Source: Coturnix japonica (lineage: Eukaryota > Chordata > Aves > Galliformes > Phasianidae). From it: DNA of 64,000 nt. A program made the position numbers and the translations under genes. Position 1 is the stretch's first letter. Each line of letters opens with the position of its first letter. The stretch spans positions 37,463,830 to 37,527,829 of the forward strand of contig NC_029518.1 in the NCBI RefSeq assembly GCF_001577835.2, written 5' to 3'. This document shows, in pieces, positions 13,392 to 25,800 of this stretch. The notes under the pieces are model-generated. The model ran no database searches. It had not been told where the DNA came from and was given only the letters and a program-made list of their open reading frames with translations.

Positions 13392-15309
13392 AAAAAAAAG
13401 CAGCATCTCACAGAAAGCAAAGTAAGCAGAAGTCAAAGCCATCACTGTGAGCCCATCCATGAATACTGCAGGTCAAATTATTTTGAGTTGCAGCAGTCCA
13501 GCTCCTTCAATTTGAATAAAGACTTGCTGCTATATAAGGGAATGATTTCCCCGCTATTATCTAATGTAAAGCAGCTTCTAATCACAAGAGACACAAAGCA
13601 GGGCTGGAGTTAAAACAATCAGCAGAATCACTCAGTTTCTATTTGGAAAAATGTTCTGTAAGTTCATTGACATAGAATACTCAGACATTCAACAAAGACT
13701 GTGTGACTTAAACACGCAGCAGCTTCAGCTAGGAATTTCAGGTGAACTCACAGTAAACATACAGAGGAGATATAACTGCCCAAGATGCAGCCCTCCCTTT
13801 TTCACTGTTTCTCTTATGTGGCTTTTGGGAACATCTTTTCCACATTCTCCACATACTCCTCTCTCCATTATCCTCAGAAAGGAGGCCAAAATTTAGTTTT
13901 TCTACCACAAAGTGGTGGTACAAATCCCACACAGAACTGGTAAGAGAAAACTCCCCCTTCTGAAAACATCAGCAAAGTTTTGAGGGCCAAAGTTATATTA
14001 CAGCATCTAAGATAGTACCAAGTTCATTCTGAAGTCCTGCTCTGGAGCCCTTTTCACCTCACTGAAAGATTTTCTAGTGGTTACTTATGTTATTTTAATA
14101 ATTGATTTGACTAGTAAATTATCTTCTCCATTTCATTCTGCCCCAGTGGAAGATCACCATAGTGTAGGCTTTTTCCTCTGATCATCTAAACAGAGAAAGG
14201 TTGAAGAATTTCAGTTTTCTCTAGAAGACACTGAGAAATCCATAGTTGTTCTCTTAGAAAGCCACAGGATTCTGCTTCCTCTGGGCAGAAATAGCTTGAT
14301 AGTGGCAGTTAGCTCAGAAGACATGTTTCTAAACTATTCTCTTTAAGTATCTCTTCTCCACATCCCATTAGCAGCATTTCAGCATCTCCTTCTAACTAGT
14401 TACACAACATCAAACAAATATAATTATCACACTGACAACTGCACTGCTATATGAAGATCCACAACAGCTTCCAGGAGCTTGTTTCACTGCCTCACAACTA
14501 AACCCTTATCTCACACACATACAGAGCACAGAACTTGGTAAAGATGTTAGATATGAACAAAGACGGGCACAAAGGTGATGGCAACAGGATAGCAGAGAAT
14601 GTTGCCCAGCAGCTCATCCTTCACATCTTAAAAGCACAGATGGGATGATGGTTCAGTACCCCTACCCCAAAACAAACTTCACAGCATAGGAGGCCTTCCA
14701 ATAGAGTAAAGGCAGCACCTACAGAAAGCACACAGCAACAAGAGACTACTCCTACTCAGAACTGCAGTGCCCAGATTACTTCTATCTCTGGAGCAGAAAG
14801 ATGGGCTCTTTCCCTGGAGGAAATGAAGCCATCAGCACACATTACAGCAACCCTCACAGATTTCTCAAGAGATACACTTTCAGTCTTCCAGAAAGGCAGA
14901 ATAAACCAGGCATCAAGCTGGTTCACAACAAACAAATATCCAGGGCAATAACATTCTAGTGAAAACACATGCCAGGAGGAAGAGCTACAGTTTAGCATTA
15001 ACATCAAAGCTTCTGCAAAGATAGAACTGAAATTACAGGCTACCATCAGCAACACAAGTGACTTTTGATAGAGCCTCAGAAATCAAAGAAGGATAACAAG
15101 ACACCAAGAGGAGCCATACAGCAAGAAGCTTCTCACCTTGTGAGCTGGCACCCTGAGCAGCCTCCATCAACAACATAAGTAAGCAGCAACAGAAAATCAA
15201 CACTCAACACCATATTTAAACAAACATACACAGAAAAATCATCTTCCCTGTACATCATCTCTATCATTAGCTCCCCTACCTCCCTCCCAGACTAATATAC
15301 CAAACTCAC

Positions 15310-15445
15310 TTCTGGCACCACCTGTTATAAAGAGACTGCCCCTCTGCTGGTGGGAAGGTTTCACTTCTACTGCCATACCACCAATAGTCGCTTCCAATGT
15401 TGTGGGCCAACATAATAAAACAGCAGGCGGTACTTTCAGAGCAGC
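15310..15445 (-). mobile_element. Mariner-type DNA transposon end (Galluhop/Mariner1-like)
   Basis: CTGCCATACCACCAATAGTC, GTGGGCCAACATAATAAAAC and TACTTTCAGAGCAGCCCTC correspond, in inverted orientation, to the 5' non-coding end of the avian mariner Galluhop as I recall it. No transposase is present. The many differences indicate an old copy. Confidence 0.65.
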
Positions 15446-16159
15446 CCTCAACATCAGTTAACATATACAAGCAACAAAATCTATTTTATATTTCCATATT
15501 TTTGGTTGAAACGTGAAGAAATAGAAAAAGAGCACAAAACCCTAAAACTATTGGGATATGAGACCCTATTTTTGTGAAATTAACTCATCGGCCTGGTTCG
15601 ATGGCAGAGGCTGCAACTCTCAGTGAGTTCTCAAGGTGTTCATGACAGATTTTTGATGAAATTTTATTCTTCCTGTGCTTCATCCTTGAAGACATTTGCT
15701 CACGAATGTACGTACTGCCAAAAAGCAGTGACATGAATGAGGTGCAACTGTGAAGTGCAGGCTATTTCTCTCTCATAAGATGGGGCCTATAGAAGTCTGA
15801 TATGGGGACATGATCAAATTCTTGAGTTCAGTGTCTCACTGCAATTCTGTAGGTTCTATATGAAAAACTGCAGGTTGTCTATTTATTCTGACTGACATGG
15901 AGTTGCAAACGTACCAAAAAAGTGATTTTTTTCAGCGATCTTAAACCCTGTTCTCAAATTCCTTTATCGAAATTGAAAGCACAGCTGTGTGTTTTTCACT
16001 GTTCACACGACTACGTTTAGCCAGTCTATCAAAATATATAAAATTGTTTGCCATAACTTCAGTCAGCACTGCACTTCTCCATGTGGGTGCACATACATGG
16101 TTAGGCCAGGCTGCTCAGCAGAGCATATAGCCAGTAGGCCACAGACTGAATACGCCTGA
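15446..16159. other. Unclassified stretch between two mariner ends
   Basis: About 700 bases separate the two mariner-like ends. The stretch has no open coding frame and no family I can name, although its phrasing (a GCAGAGGCTGCAACTCTCAG segment, a run of TTTTTTCAGCGATC) has the look of decayed interspersed repeat, not unique sequence. Confidence 0.3.
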
Positions 16160-16250
16160 TCTACTGCTGAACCACCACCACCCACCTCTAACATCATGGA
16201 CCAACATAATAAAATTAGAGGGATTACTTTTGAAGCAGCTTCATCAAAAT
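16160..16250 (-). mobile_element. Second mariner-type end fragment
   Basis: CACCCACCTCTAACATCATG, GACCAACATAATAAAATTAG and ATTACTTTTGAAGCAGC parallel the last part of the 15.3 kb fragment in the same orientation. Both are about 70 bases of matching end sequence. Confidence 0.55.
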
Positions 16251-19242
16251 TAATCTTACAAAGGCATTTCTGTGCTGAACATAAGAAGGCACGTCATATG
16301 TCTGCTATATACCTGCATTTAGTCTTCTGAAATTCAAAAACACTGAAAAATGTATCCGATGATTACCAGCATAGTAACCTATGGCATCTCTGCCATGGGA
16401 GAGCTAGGCACATTACTGATGCTGTAGGCATGTATCTTTACTCAGAGTTGCATGGCTCTGAAAACCACAGCAGCTTGGGCCCTGTGCCCAAGCACAATAT
16501 ACAAAATAGTATATTTTTGCTGAGTTGTGTGGTTACCTATCAGCCAGGAGTGTCTGCACAATACTCAGCTCTGAAGCACGGAAACACAAATCACCTACTC
16601 TACTTCCTTTGTATTTGTGCACATACTCCAGCATGCACACAGACCCATCAATGCTTTCTCAGGTTTGCACATTGCATGCTTGTACTTTACAGCTTATACG
16701 GTGTGGAGAGCAGGGAAAGTAATGTGGAAAGCAATTTATTCATTTCCTGTTGCAGCTTACACTAGCACACACCAGAGGAAATCTGGGATGGGGAAACTGT
16801 GTCTGCATGCTATCATGTCACATATTAATGCGAGCACTCAATAGTCTAGTAATTGCTGTCTAGTGAAAAATAGTCAGTATGATGTGGGAACCTAGAAAGA
16901 CTAGGTCTCTCTAGGCATCCTGGTGGATTAGCTATAAAACTGCTGGATACATATTGTTTCAGTCCCTCCAAGACAGTCCTCTATGTAGATGATTGCCTTT
17001 TTTTACAGCTTTTTATACTCACATTGTAGGGACTTATTTCCCCAGGTTCTCCCAACATTCTGGACTGTATTTTCATGACCTATGAGATGCTGAGATCCTT
17101 AGGTTTGTATTCTGCTATCTTCTTGTTTGTGATTCTCCTTCTCCAACTTTCTTCTTCGCTCATGAATATCATAGCAGCTTCAGCATAATGTATATAACCA
17201 AATCAGAGGTTTACTGTCTCAGTTGCTCATGCACTTCATGGGAATTTAAAGCTACAAAACCTGAAACGTACAATGCTATAGACCACTAACTAGAAAGCTG
17301 AGGTGGTTTATTGGGGCCTTTATGCTGCCACTGACCATCTTCTATCAGAGCTTAGCTTCTGTCCTGTAAAACTGCAAACAACAGCTTGGCCTCTGCTTGC
17401 CCTAAGTTGGTTTCTATCACCTTTTCCAGATTAGAAGCCGGTTTCTGGGATGTTTCATTGCAAGGGCTACTTTAGAGATGGCAGTTATTTTTTCAGGCAC
17501 CTCCTGGATTACAGCACATAGATGCTACATTGGATCTCAATAAAAAGGCCATGGGAGCATGCTCCTCATTAAGGCTGGTCAGTTTGACATCAGCCCATCC
17601 CCAGGGAGGTACTGGTGCCTGCATCTTGGGTATCCTGGTACCCCCAGCTCTCCACTTCTGGCCAGTACCCTGGCTGCCCATAGAGAGCCCTCATTGCTCC
17701 TGCTCCTGCTCTCCGGTCATCACATTGCTTCACATTTGAAGACTGCTTGCCTTTTAAATCACTTTTTTCCTTTTTTTTTTTTTTTTTAACCCTATTAAGA
17801 GATTTCTGGCAGCTGTACTGCTGCAAGTAGAAAGGAATTGGTCCTCTGTGGGCAATGTGTAATGATTTGCTTTGGACCAGGGAAGGAGAACTCATTTTTA
17901 ATTGAATAATACAAGGAGAAAGAAAAAAAAAAAAAGCCTTGCATGTGTTAATTTTTTGGACTGAAATGTGTTTAGACTGTGTTATAGGGATGTTTTGACA
18001 CTATTGCGTTAGGATTGTTAGAGAAGACAGTTGTAAAATCATATTATTATAACACTAAAGATTTTTATACCGGTAAGGTCACTGTGACACTAAGATGGTA
18101 CAAGTGATAAAAATTCTAAATAAACCAGTTTTTAGCCAATGAGACTAGCAATCTGAAAAGCTATTTTCTCTATAATACCAAAGATAGCTTTAAAAATGCA
18201 TAAATGAAATAGCTTGGGATTTTTCAAAGGCATGTTTGAAGAATGGATATCTGGAGACATCCCCAAAAATCACATCCTTAAACACTTATAGATGATCTTA
18301 TCTGCCATGCAAAGAAGACTGTGAGTATGGAACAGATTAAACAAGAAAAAAAGACTGTGAGCATGGTTTGAATCCATAAGGGATTGTCCCTGGTGATTGT
18401 TACATGATTGAAATTTTTTCTTCCTTATTGCTACAGAAGTAAATCTGCAGCTCTCTGTGACTATTTTAATGTGCCTGGTAAGGAGTGAAGTTGGTAAAAG
18501 AAACAACCAACAGCTTGTTCTGTTGGGCCTCAGTCTCTTGTCATGCTGAACCTTCAAGACTTCTTTGCATTACTGCCCTTTTCTAGACTACATTACAACG
18601 ACTGTTTCTCCATCTATTTAAGAATGCCACAAGCCCATTAAACTTTGTGGATGTTATTCACATATAGAAAACTTTCAAACAGAAGAGATGTTTGTTAAGA
18701 AATATTCCCTTTAAAAATGCAATGTTTCATAGGCAAATTATCCTTTAAAAAAACTTATTAAAATGTCACTGTTCAGTCCTTTTTAATGCCAATATTGTTT
18801 TTAATCACTTGCAGCTTTGCTTACACAATTCTTATCGTGAAAGAAAACATTTAGCCATTCAGCTTATCAGATTGGCTAGCAAAGGTTTCACTTGTTTTAT
18901 TACTGATAACAATTATTTTGAAATCTCAGATGATAAAAAACCATCTATTCATAAAAGAAGAAAAACAGTGGATTGTTGGGGTTTTTTTGTTGTTTTAAAG
19001 AGAGAAACTGTGCATGCATATATATGACATGGGCCAGAGGGGCGCATTTTCTCCAGAGTGCATGGAGATTGATAGCTGTCTGGTATATAAAATTTACTAA
19101 AACGCTATGCTTTGTTTTTTTCATCCTTCAAATATAAATGCACCTATATTTGAATACATGTGACTCTCCTACTTTGTCAACCCACTTTATAGCTGATGTC
19201 TTTTTGGCTTTGAGTGGCTTTTTACAAATTATACATTGCAGA

Positions 19243-19466
19243 GATCACAGAATCACCAAGGTTGGAAAAGACCTCTGAGATAATCCAGTCCAACTGTCCA
19301 ACCATGTCCCCTCAGTACAACAGCTAAATGTTTCTTGAACAACTCCAGGGATAGTGGACCTTACCACCTCCCTGAGCAGCCTGTTCCAGTGCGTGACCAC
19401 TCTCTCAGAGAAGTATTTGCTAATATTCAGCCTGAATCTCCCCGGTGCAACCTGAGGTCATTTCTC
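19243..19466 (-). mobile_element. CR1 LINE 3'-end fragment
   Basis: It begins with GATCACAGAATCACCAAGGT and continues through CACCTCCCTGAGCAGCCTGT to GAGGTCATTTCTC, the inverted 3' end and distal ORF2 of CR1. About 220 bases, 5' truncated. Confidence 0.9.
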
Positions 19467-22186
19467 AGTGGATGATAAATTCATCAAGATAATGGTAAAT
19501 GAACAGAAACAAGTGGACAACTCATGTGAGCTTACACTCAGTCATCAAACAGAAATGCACCAATGAATTACCAGACACTAAGGAATAAAGCAGAAATACT
19601 TACCTGTAATTTTCACAACCAAACCTGTCTCCTTCAGTGACGAGGTGCATTGTAAGCACACTACCACCAATGTGTCTACTATCAAAGCTTTAGAAGTGGC
19701 CCCCAACCCCTAATATACACTTTCTGGGAGAAATGGTCTCCAGAGACATCCCGAAATGACTTACTATATGCTGCAGAACTTCACTTCTCCACTGGAAAGA
19801 TCAACAGTTTACCTCAGGGTAAGGGAAGGGTCCATAATGAAGCTGATAAATTATCCCCAGGGTAACAAAGTCCTGGATACATATTTTATTGGGTGATGAG
19901 CAGGAGAAGGATAACATCTGGATTCACAGCCCATTAAGCTAAATCTGCCAACTGTTTGATTCAAGTTACAGTGTATATGAACAATGCCATAACAGTTAAA
20001 TGGATTCCCACGGCACAGGTCCTAATGCAATTTGGAAAATGAAATAGCAATAGTGCAGTGGTGTTCACCTTTGACATGAGAAGTGCAATGAAGAAAAAAG
20101 CCTATTTGGGAGACAGCACACAGTCAACAGCTGTTTGAGAAATGGTGAGCAGCAGAGATTTCTAAGCTTGAGAAAGCCTAAAATCTTGATCAGCGTACTG
20201 TAATAGCAATGCGAGTGACCCACACACTAAAAAACCATCCCTTCATTTTATAGCACCATTCACAGCTTCAAGTTAATAGACATGAGGGAATATTGGTCAC
20301 ATTAACCAAAGTAATAGCATTAACCAGTTTCATGCATCATACAGTTACTAAGACAGAAGCTGGCTGCTGAAAACACAAAATCCCATGTTGCATGCTCTCA
20401 CATACAATCCACAATAGTTGTTTTACCACAATACACACACACTTCTGGATAACAAGGCAGATTCTGAGCTAAGACAGAATCAGGTAAATACTCTTGCTCA
20501 AGAGGAGCCTCATTCTTGTACTTTAATCAAGCTCAGATGAGATTTCAGGCCATGGGACAGCAGGACTTAGGGCTGATAGAGGCGAAAGATTTGAAAACAA
20601 AGTGCATTGTGAGAACACTGCATCCCAAATCTGCTTGCCAGTATAACATAGTCAGAATTAACAATAGGTATTGGCACTGCAAACTTTCCCTGAACTTTTA
20701 TGAATGATTGCATTGATGAACAATACACATACATTGCCTCAGCTCTAGTTTAACAGAGCTTCATGTGCAGATAATACATGTGACTCTGAAGTAATAGGAA
20801 ACCATTAGAGATAATCCTCTAGTTTGCTTGTTAGGGAAGAGCTTTATAAAAAAACGAACAGACTTGATTTAGGAATAAGAAAGGTCTGAGCTTTTTTTCT
20901 TCCCACGCTTTTGGAATGAGTACAGCTTCCCATTCAGCTGACCCCGATTAATGCCTCCTTCCAGGTTCTGCTCACTTGTTCTATTTCTTCTGAACTGCTG
21001 CCAGCACCACCTTCAGGCATTTCCAATCTTTGACCAGTTTTTGGAGCAGGGATACAGCATAACATACTAAAATTTAAGAATCATCATGACTTCAAAAATA
21101 TTCTCCCCTTGCTACAAAGATCAAAACTGTGATTTTCACCAAAAACAATGGATTGGCATTGTAATAATGGTTTTGTGGGATGTTGGATTTAGCTCCACCT
21201 TATCAACAGACTGAGCTGTATTCACGCTGTGCAGCAAAAAGTAGACAATACAGTAAGATGTTACATGGCAAAAATTAGTGTCTTTTCACTGCTTCAGCAG
21301 TAAGTTCTACAGTCACATGCAACTGTCAAAATGTAAGAAACATAGTTCTTACAACAGAACTTCCCCAAGAGACTAAATATGTAAGGTAGAAATAACAGAA
21401 GGATGGTGGTAATAGATATCCAAAGGTTATCTATAGGAAAAACTCACCAATACAGATGCCTTCAGTCTAGCTGGAAAATGCTGAGGCTGGTAACCCAATC
21501 TCCACCAAGGAGCAATCTCAAAAGACATGCTGCTTTAGTGGTGGTCAGCCCTTAAATAAAGTCTAGGAGAGGTGGAGTCAAGCTCCACCCCTTCCGGGAG
21601 CACAGCTGAATTACTCTCACCTGTGCTCCCACAGTTGACCCAACACTTGCATATGCTGATTAATCAGAGGTTCAGACTGTGATTATCAGTTTCGCATACA
21701 CATTAGTAGTTGAATAACAGAATCAGGAGAGGTGATTTTGTGGCATCTCTTTGTACAGTTTATGTCCACTTCTGCTGATCACTCTTCTACCTGTACATAC
21801 AGAAAGCTGTTCCTGTTTTCTTCAAGGGAAATGGATATGAACAGCCCCACTATACAGACATGTACTGACAGAGATTTTATCACATCCAAACATGCAGTAT
21901 TGCAACCACCTCCACTTTCCTCAGTCCTTGTATGGGAAACCCACAGTCAGGTTTATTCTCCCTCACTCCTTTCAGGAGTTTTCCTTCTCACAAAGTTAAG
22001 AGGGCAAGCACAAGTCCAACTTTGCCCAGCTCAAACTCCCATTGGAATTGGGAGAAGATCTAGTGGAAAAGTTTGGCCATGTCCTCTATTAGGATCTTGG
22101 AAGATTTGAATTCTTACTGTACAAACTCTATGGCACTCATGTACTGCTGCACCTGCAGCTCCTCTATCTATGACACAGATGACATG

Positions 22187-22325
22187 ATCACAGAATCACA
22201 GAATCACAGAATCACAGAATTACCCGGGTTGGAAGGGACCTCAAGGATCATGTAGTTCCAACCCCCCTGCCTGGCAGGGCCACCAAACATACACATTTAC
22301 TAGATCAGGTTGCCCAGGGAACTCT
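22187..22325 (-). mobile_element. CR1 LINE 3'-end fragment with expanded 8-bp tail
   Basis: Four copies of ATCACAGA (the CR1 tail repeat, inverted) precede GGGTTGGAAGGGACCTCAAG and AGATCAGGTTGCCCAGGGA. About 140 bases remain. Confidence 0.9.
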
Positions 22326-22815
22326 AACTTCTGTCAAAAGCTTGTCTCCGATACTGCTGCTTTTCAAGTCATACGAGGGTGTACGAGAGCAAACTGAGAT
22401 TCCTGAGGGTCAGAACACAAGCTGCAGCTGAGATCGTCCTTTTAACTCCAAAGGAGTGAAACATTATGAGGCAGAATCATTTGTGTTCTCTCAAGATGGC
22501 ATACCAGGGGCAAGCTGTCTCATTCCCTTCATCATGCTTCTCCACTCTTTGAACTGTTTTGCAGACACCTGGCACACATCCCACCCCTTTTTTAAAGGGC
22601 AGGACTCAGATAGTAGTGCATATTGACACACACAGCCCTCTGGCTACTTTACAGTCACAAAGGACTGTTATGAAATTAAGTAATCAGTTGCAATTCTACT
22701 TTGTTAACAACTTCTAAATGGCACTCCCCTAAACTGCAGAATTTTAGCAAAACAAGAAGTGTTGAAAAAAAAATATAGGAAAGGTTTTTAAAGGGTGTTG
22801 ATGTACATTCAAAAG

Positions 22816-22876
22816 AAAAAAGGAAAAAAAAAAAAAGAAAGAAAAAAAAAAAAAAAGAAGAAAAAGAAAGAAAGAT
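22816..22876. repeat. A/G purine tract
   Basis: About 60 bases of A with scattered G, strand-asymmetric. A similar tract lies at 23435-23462. Confidence 0.9.
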
Positions 22877-25800
22877 CCGGCATGTAAAAGAGAAAGCATC
22901 ATTTTCTGCCTCTAACAACAATGTGCACACCTGCTTTGCTGTTGCTGACAGCAGAGAGCTGCAGGGCTCTTCTTGAGAGACATCCTGCATACCACAAAAT
23001 AACTGTAGAATATGAACTGTGACCCCCTTCAGCTTTGATAGACTTGTCATTTCTCTCAGGCTTTTCCATCTGTCATACACACTCTTTCTAATGCTTAACT
23101 GTCTCATTCATACAAGGCTCCCTTGAGGGAATTTCATTCCATCTCTGACACTGGTTTAATTGCTGTCAGCTGGAAATAATGAGTTTTTACATGCAAATAG
23201 TCTTATTTGTAACCACCTAATTTCAGTGAACACTTCTGGTTGCTCCTTACTTGTTTTACTTGTATGACTTCCTAATACAGTTCTAAATGAATCTCACTTT
23301 GGAGTTTCCTGAGCCCCAGGTGTGAGGAAAGATTCAGAATAGGATTTTTAAAGAAATGATTTACTTGGTGTCAAGAAGAAAAACAGTGCAACTTTTTTTT
23401 TTTTTCCCTCCAGTATTAATTTGAAATTCAAGCAGAAAAAGAAGAAAAAAAAAAAAAAAAAAGCTCTTTCTGTTCTCACATAGTTCAGGATAATAGTCAA
23501 GAGAGCTTCTAAAATAAAACCAATGATTGCTTGAGGCAAATCCTGAAGTGGACCTGATATGAAACGTGAAGGCAGATGGTGTTCTTTTCAGTTTTCAGCT
23601 AAATCCAAAATTTACCAGCTACCAAACACAGGTGAACTTCAGCATCCCTAACATGGTCAAAAGCAACAAGTGAGAAGTCTTGTCAGATGAAAGCTAACAG
23701 TAGACCTCTAAGCATCCTCCCCTCTCCTAGACAAAAACAAACAAAAAACTTTCAGATCAAACTGTTCAGATCAAATTAATAAACTTCAGGGGGGAAAAAA
23801 TAAATCTGAATTTCTGGTTATTCACCCCAGTGTAACTTTAGGTCCTTACTGGGGCTTTCCAGTCACCTCTGGAAAACAAAAGGAAGAAAAGCATTTCATG
23901 GGAGTATATACAGAGCACACCTCCATACACATGTATGACTGACATGGGTAGTCTTAAGTTAGGAGATGGCAATCTAGGGAATTTACTGCAGTGGACAGAA
24001 AATATGTCAAAGCCTCGGGTATTCTACAGAAGATCTGTGTTCCTTGATAATACTTTACAGTTCTCTGAGGTTGTCAAGAGAGATTTTGGGTAAGGTTTCC
24101 CATCAAGAATTCTTGATGTTAGTGCTTATTGAAGAGAACACAGTCACTAGTTGGAGTGGCAGCAAAAATAGCTCTCAGCTCTTTGGTCTGGATCCACAGA
24201 ATGGAAACATCTTGTGCAAGTCCCATGTTCTTTCCTCTCTCGAGAAAAGCTGGAAAGAGGCAATGAATCTCAACTCCATGCTGAGATAACTGTGCAAATA
24301 GGAAGAGGCACCCAAACACTCCCCTTATTCTTTTTAGGACAGATCAGGCTGCATTGGTTGGGGTCTTTTTCTCCTTTAGGGGAGAAAGAGTTTTGCACCG
24401 TGAAAGGAAATACATATCACATCTTGAGAACCCCAGCTTTAGGGCAGTGATAAGGTTCAAACACTAAGCTCTCTCAAGTCAGGAAATACCATGCAGATGA
24501 CACTTGGCCCTTTGCACACTGCAGATCCCCTTTGGCCATGACCACTTTAACAAACCAGCATTGCTATTTGCTGTGCTTCTGCAAGTTTCTCACCAGCCAC
24601 CTGGATGCATAAAAGCAGTCTCTATCAATAACATTAATGACATTCCATCGTGGTGTCAGATCTGACTCGGGCATCTAGTCAGAAATACTCGGATTCGGCT
24701 CTCTTGCTTCCTTCTGCCTTCCCTGGTTTTGCATTTAGTGAAGGTAGCGCTGTCATTTCAGAACTGCAGCATGGAATACCCATTCTGCAATGGAGAAAAT
24801 TACAGCAGTAAGCACACACAAATAAATACATTTGACTCCTTTGATTTTTGCCTTCTTCCCTTCACAAATAAATCAGCTATCAGTGCATGAGTATTGCCCT
24901 GTACTTTTACTGCAAACTAATGAAATTCCATTACCAAGCAGTGACAGAACTTACGCTCTGGGAGTCGTTCAGCACCTGAAAAGGGGAAGCTTAAACAGAA
25001 GAGCAATTTGCCAAATGAACACCCCTTTCAAAAATTCTTTCCCTTCCTCTCAGAAATGTAATTTATGAAGCCTTTCAAGGAGGAAAAAAGATGGAAAGAT
25101 AAAACCCCCTGTACAAAGTTCAGATTTGCAACTAAATCCACTCAGGCTGAAATTCATCAAAAAACTGACATGCTTGAAATCTTCTTTCCCAGGAGGATGG
25201 ACTCTGAAATTTAAACCCTATTAAATACAATGTGGAAAATAACTTTTCCACTTTCTTTTGTCTTGTAAGAATTCTTGTAGGTAAATGCTGCAAGAAGAAA
25301 TCACATAGGTCCATGCAATGAAATGAAGACGGTATACTCTTTCTATAGGCTAAAACCTTCCTGGAGTAGAGAGCAGCATGTGTTTTAGGCCACGTTTCTG
25401 CTCTCGTTCACACCTGCCTATTTTGAACTCCCACACTAAAGACACTTTCTTTTCATCGATCTGAATTCTACCTTCTAATATCTTTTGTTGAGATTTTTCT
25501 CATTTGAGGTCCTGCCTGACGGGCAACTGAGTGACAAGTGCTAACACAAATGAAGGTTAACTGATTGCAAGCCTCTTCCTGACACAGGCAGATGGCTCGA
25601 AAAATACTTGTTTCTACTTTTTTCATCCCTTCCCAGTGGGGACAGAGGACACCGTGTTGCTCTTGCACTCCCTCCGGTGGTGGATCCCGAAAGTGCCATA
25701 GAAGAAGAGAGGTGACCTCCCTGCCCCCGACGAAGGCTGAAATAGCATTGCCACTGGGCTGTATTTGCAATGGAAAGGACAGGAGAAGTGGAGAAAGATG

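Noticed and set aside
14756-15055. Minus-strand 99-codon frame considered as a SMOC2 exon
   Set aside because: It lacks the follistatin or thyroglobulin cysteine pattern.
22676-23107. 143-codon minus-strand frame
   Set aside because: It crosses an A/G tract that yields a Phe-rich run, and the rest has no similarity to known proteins.
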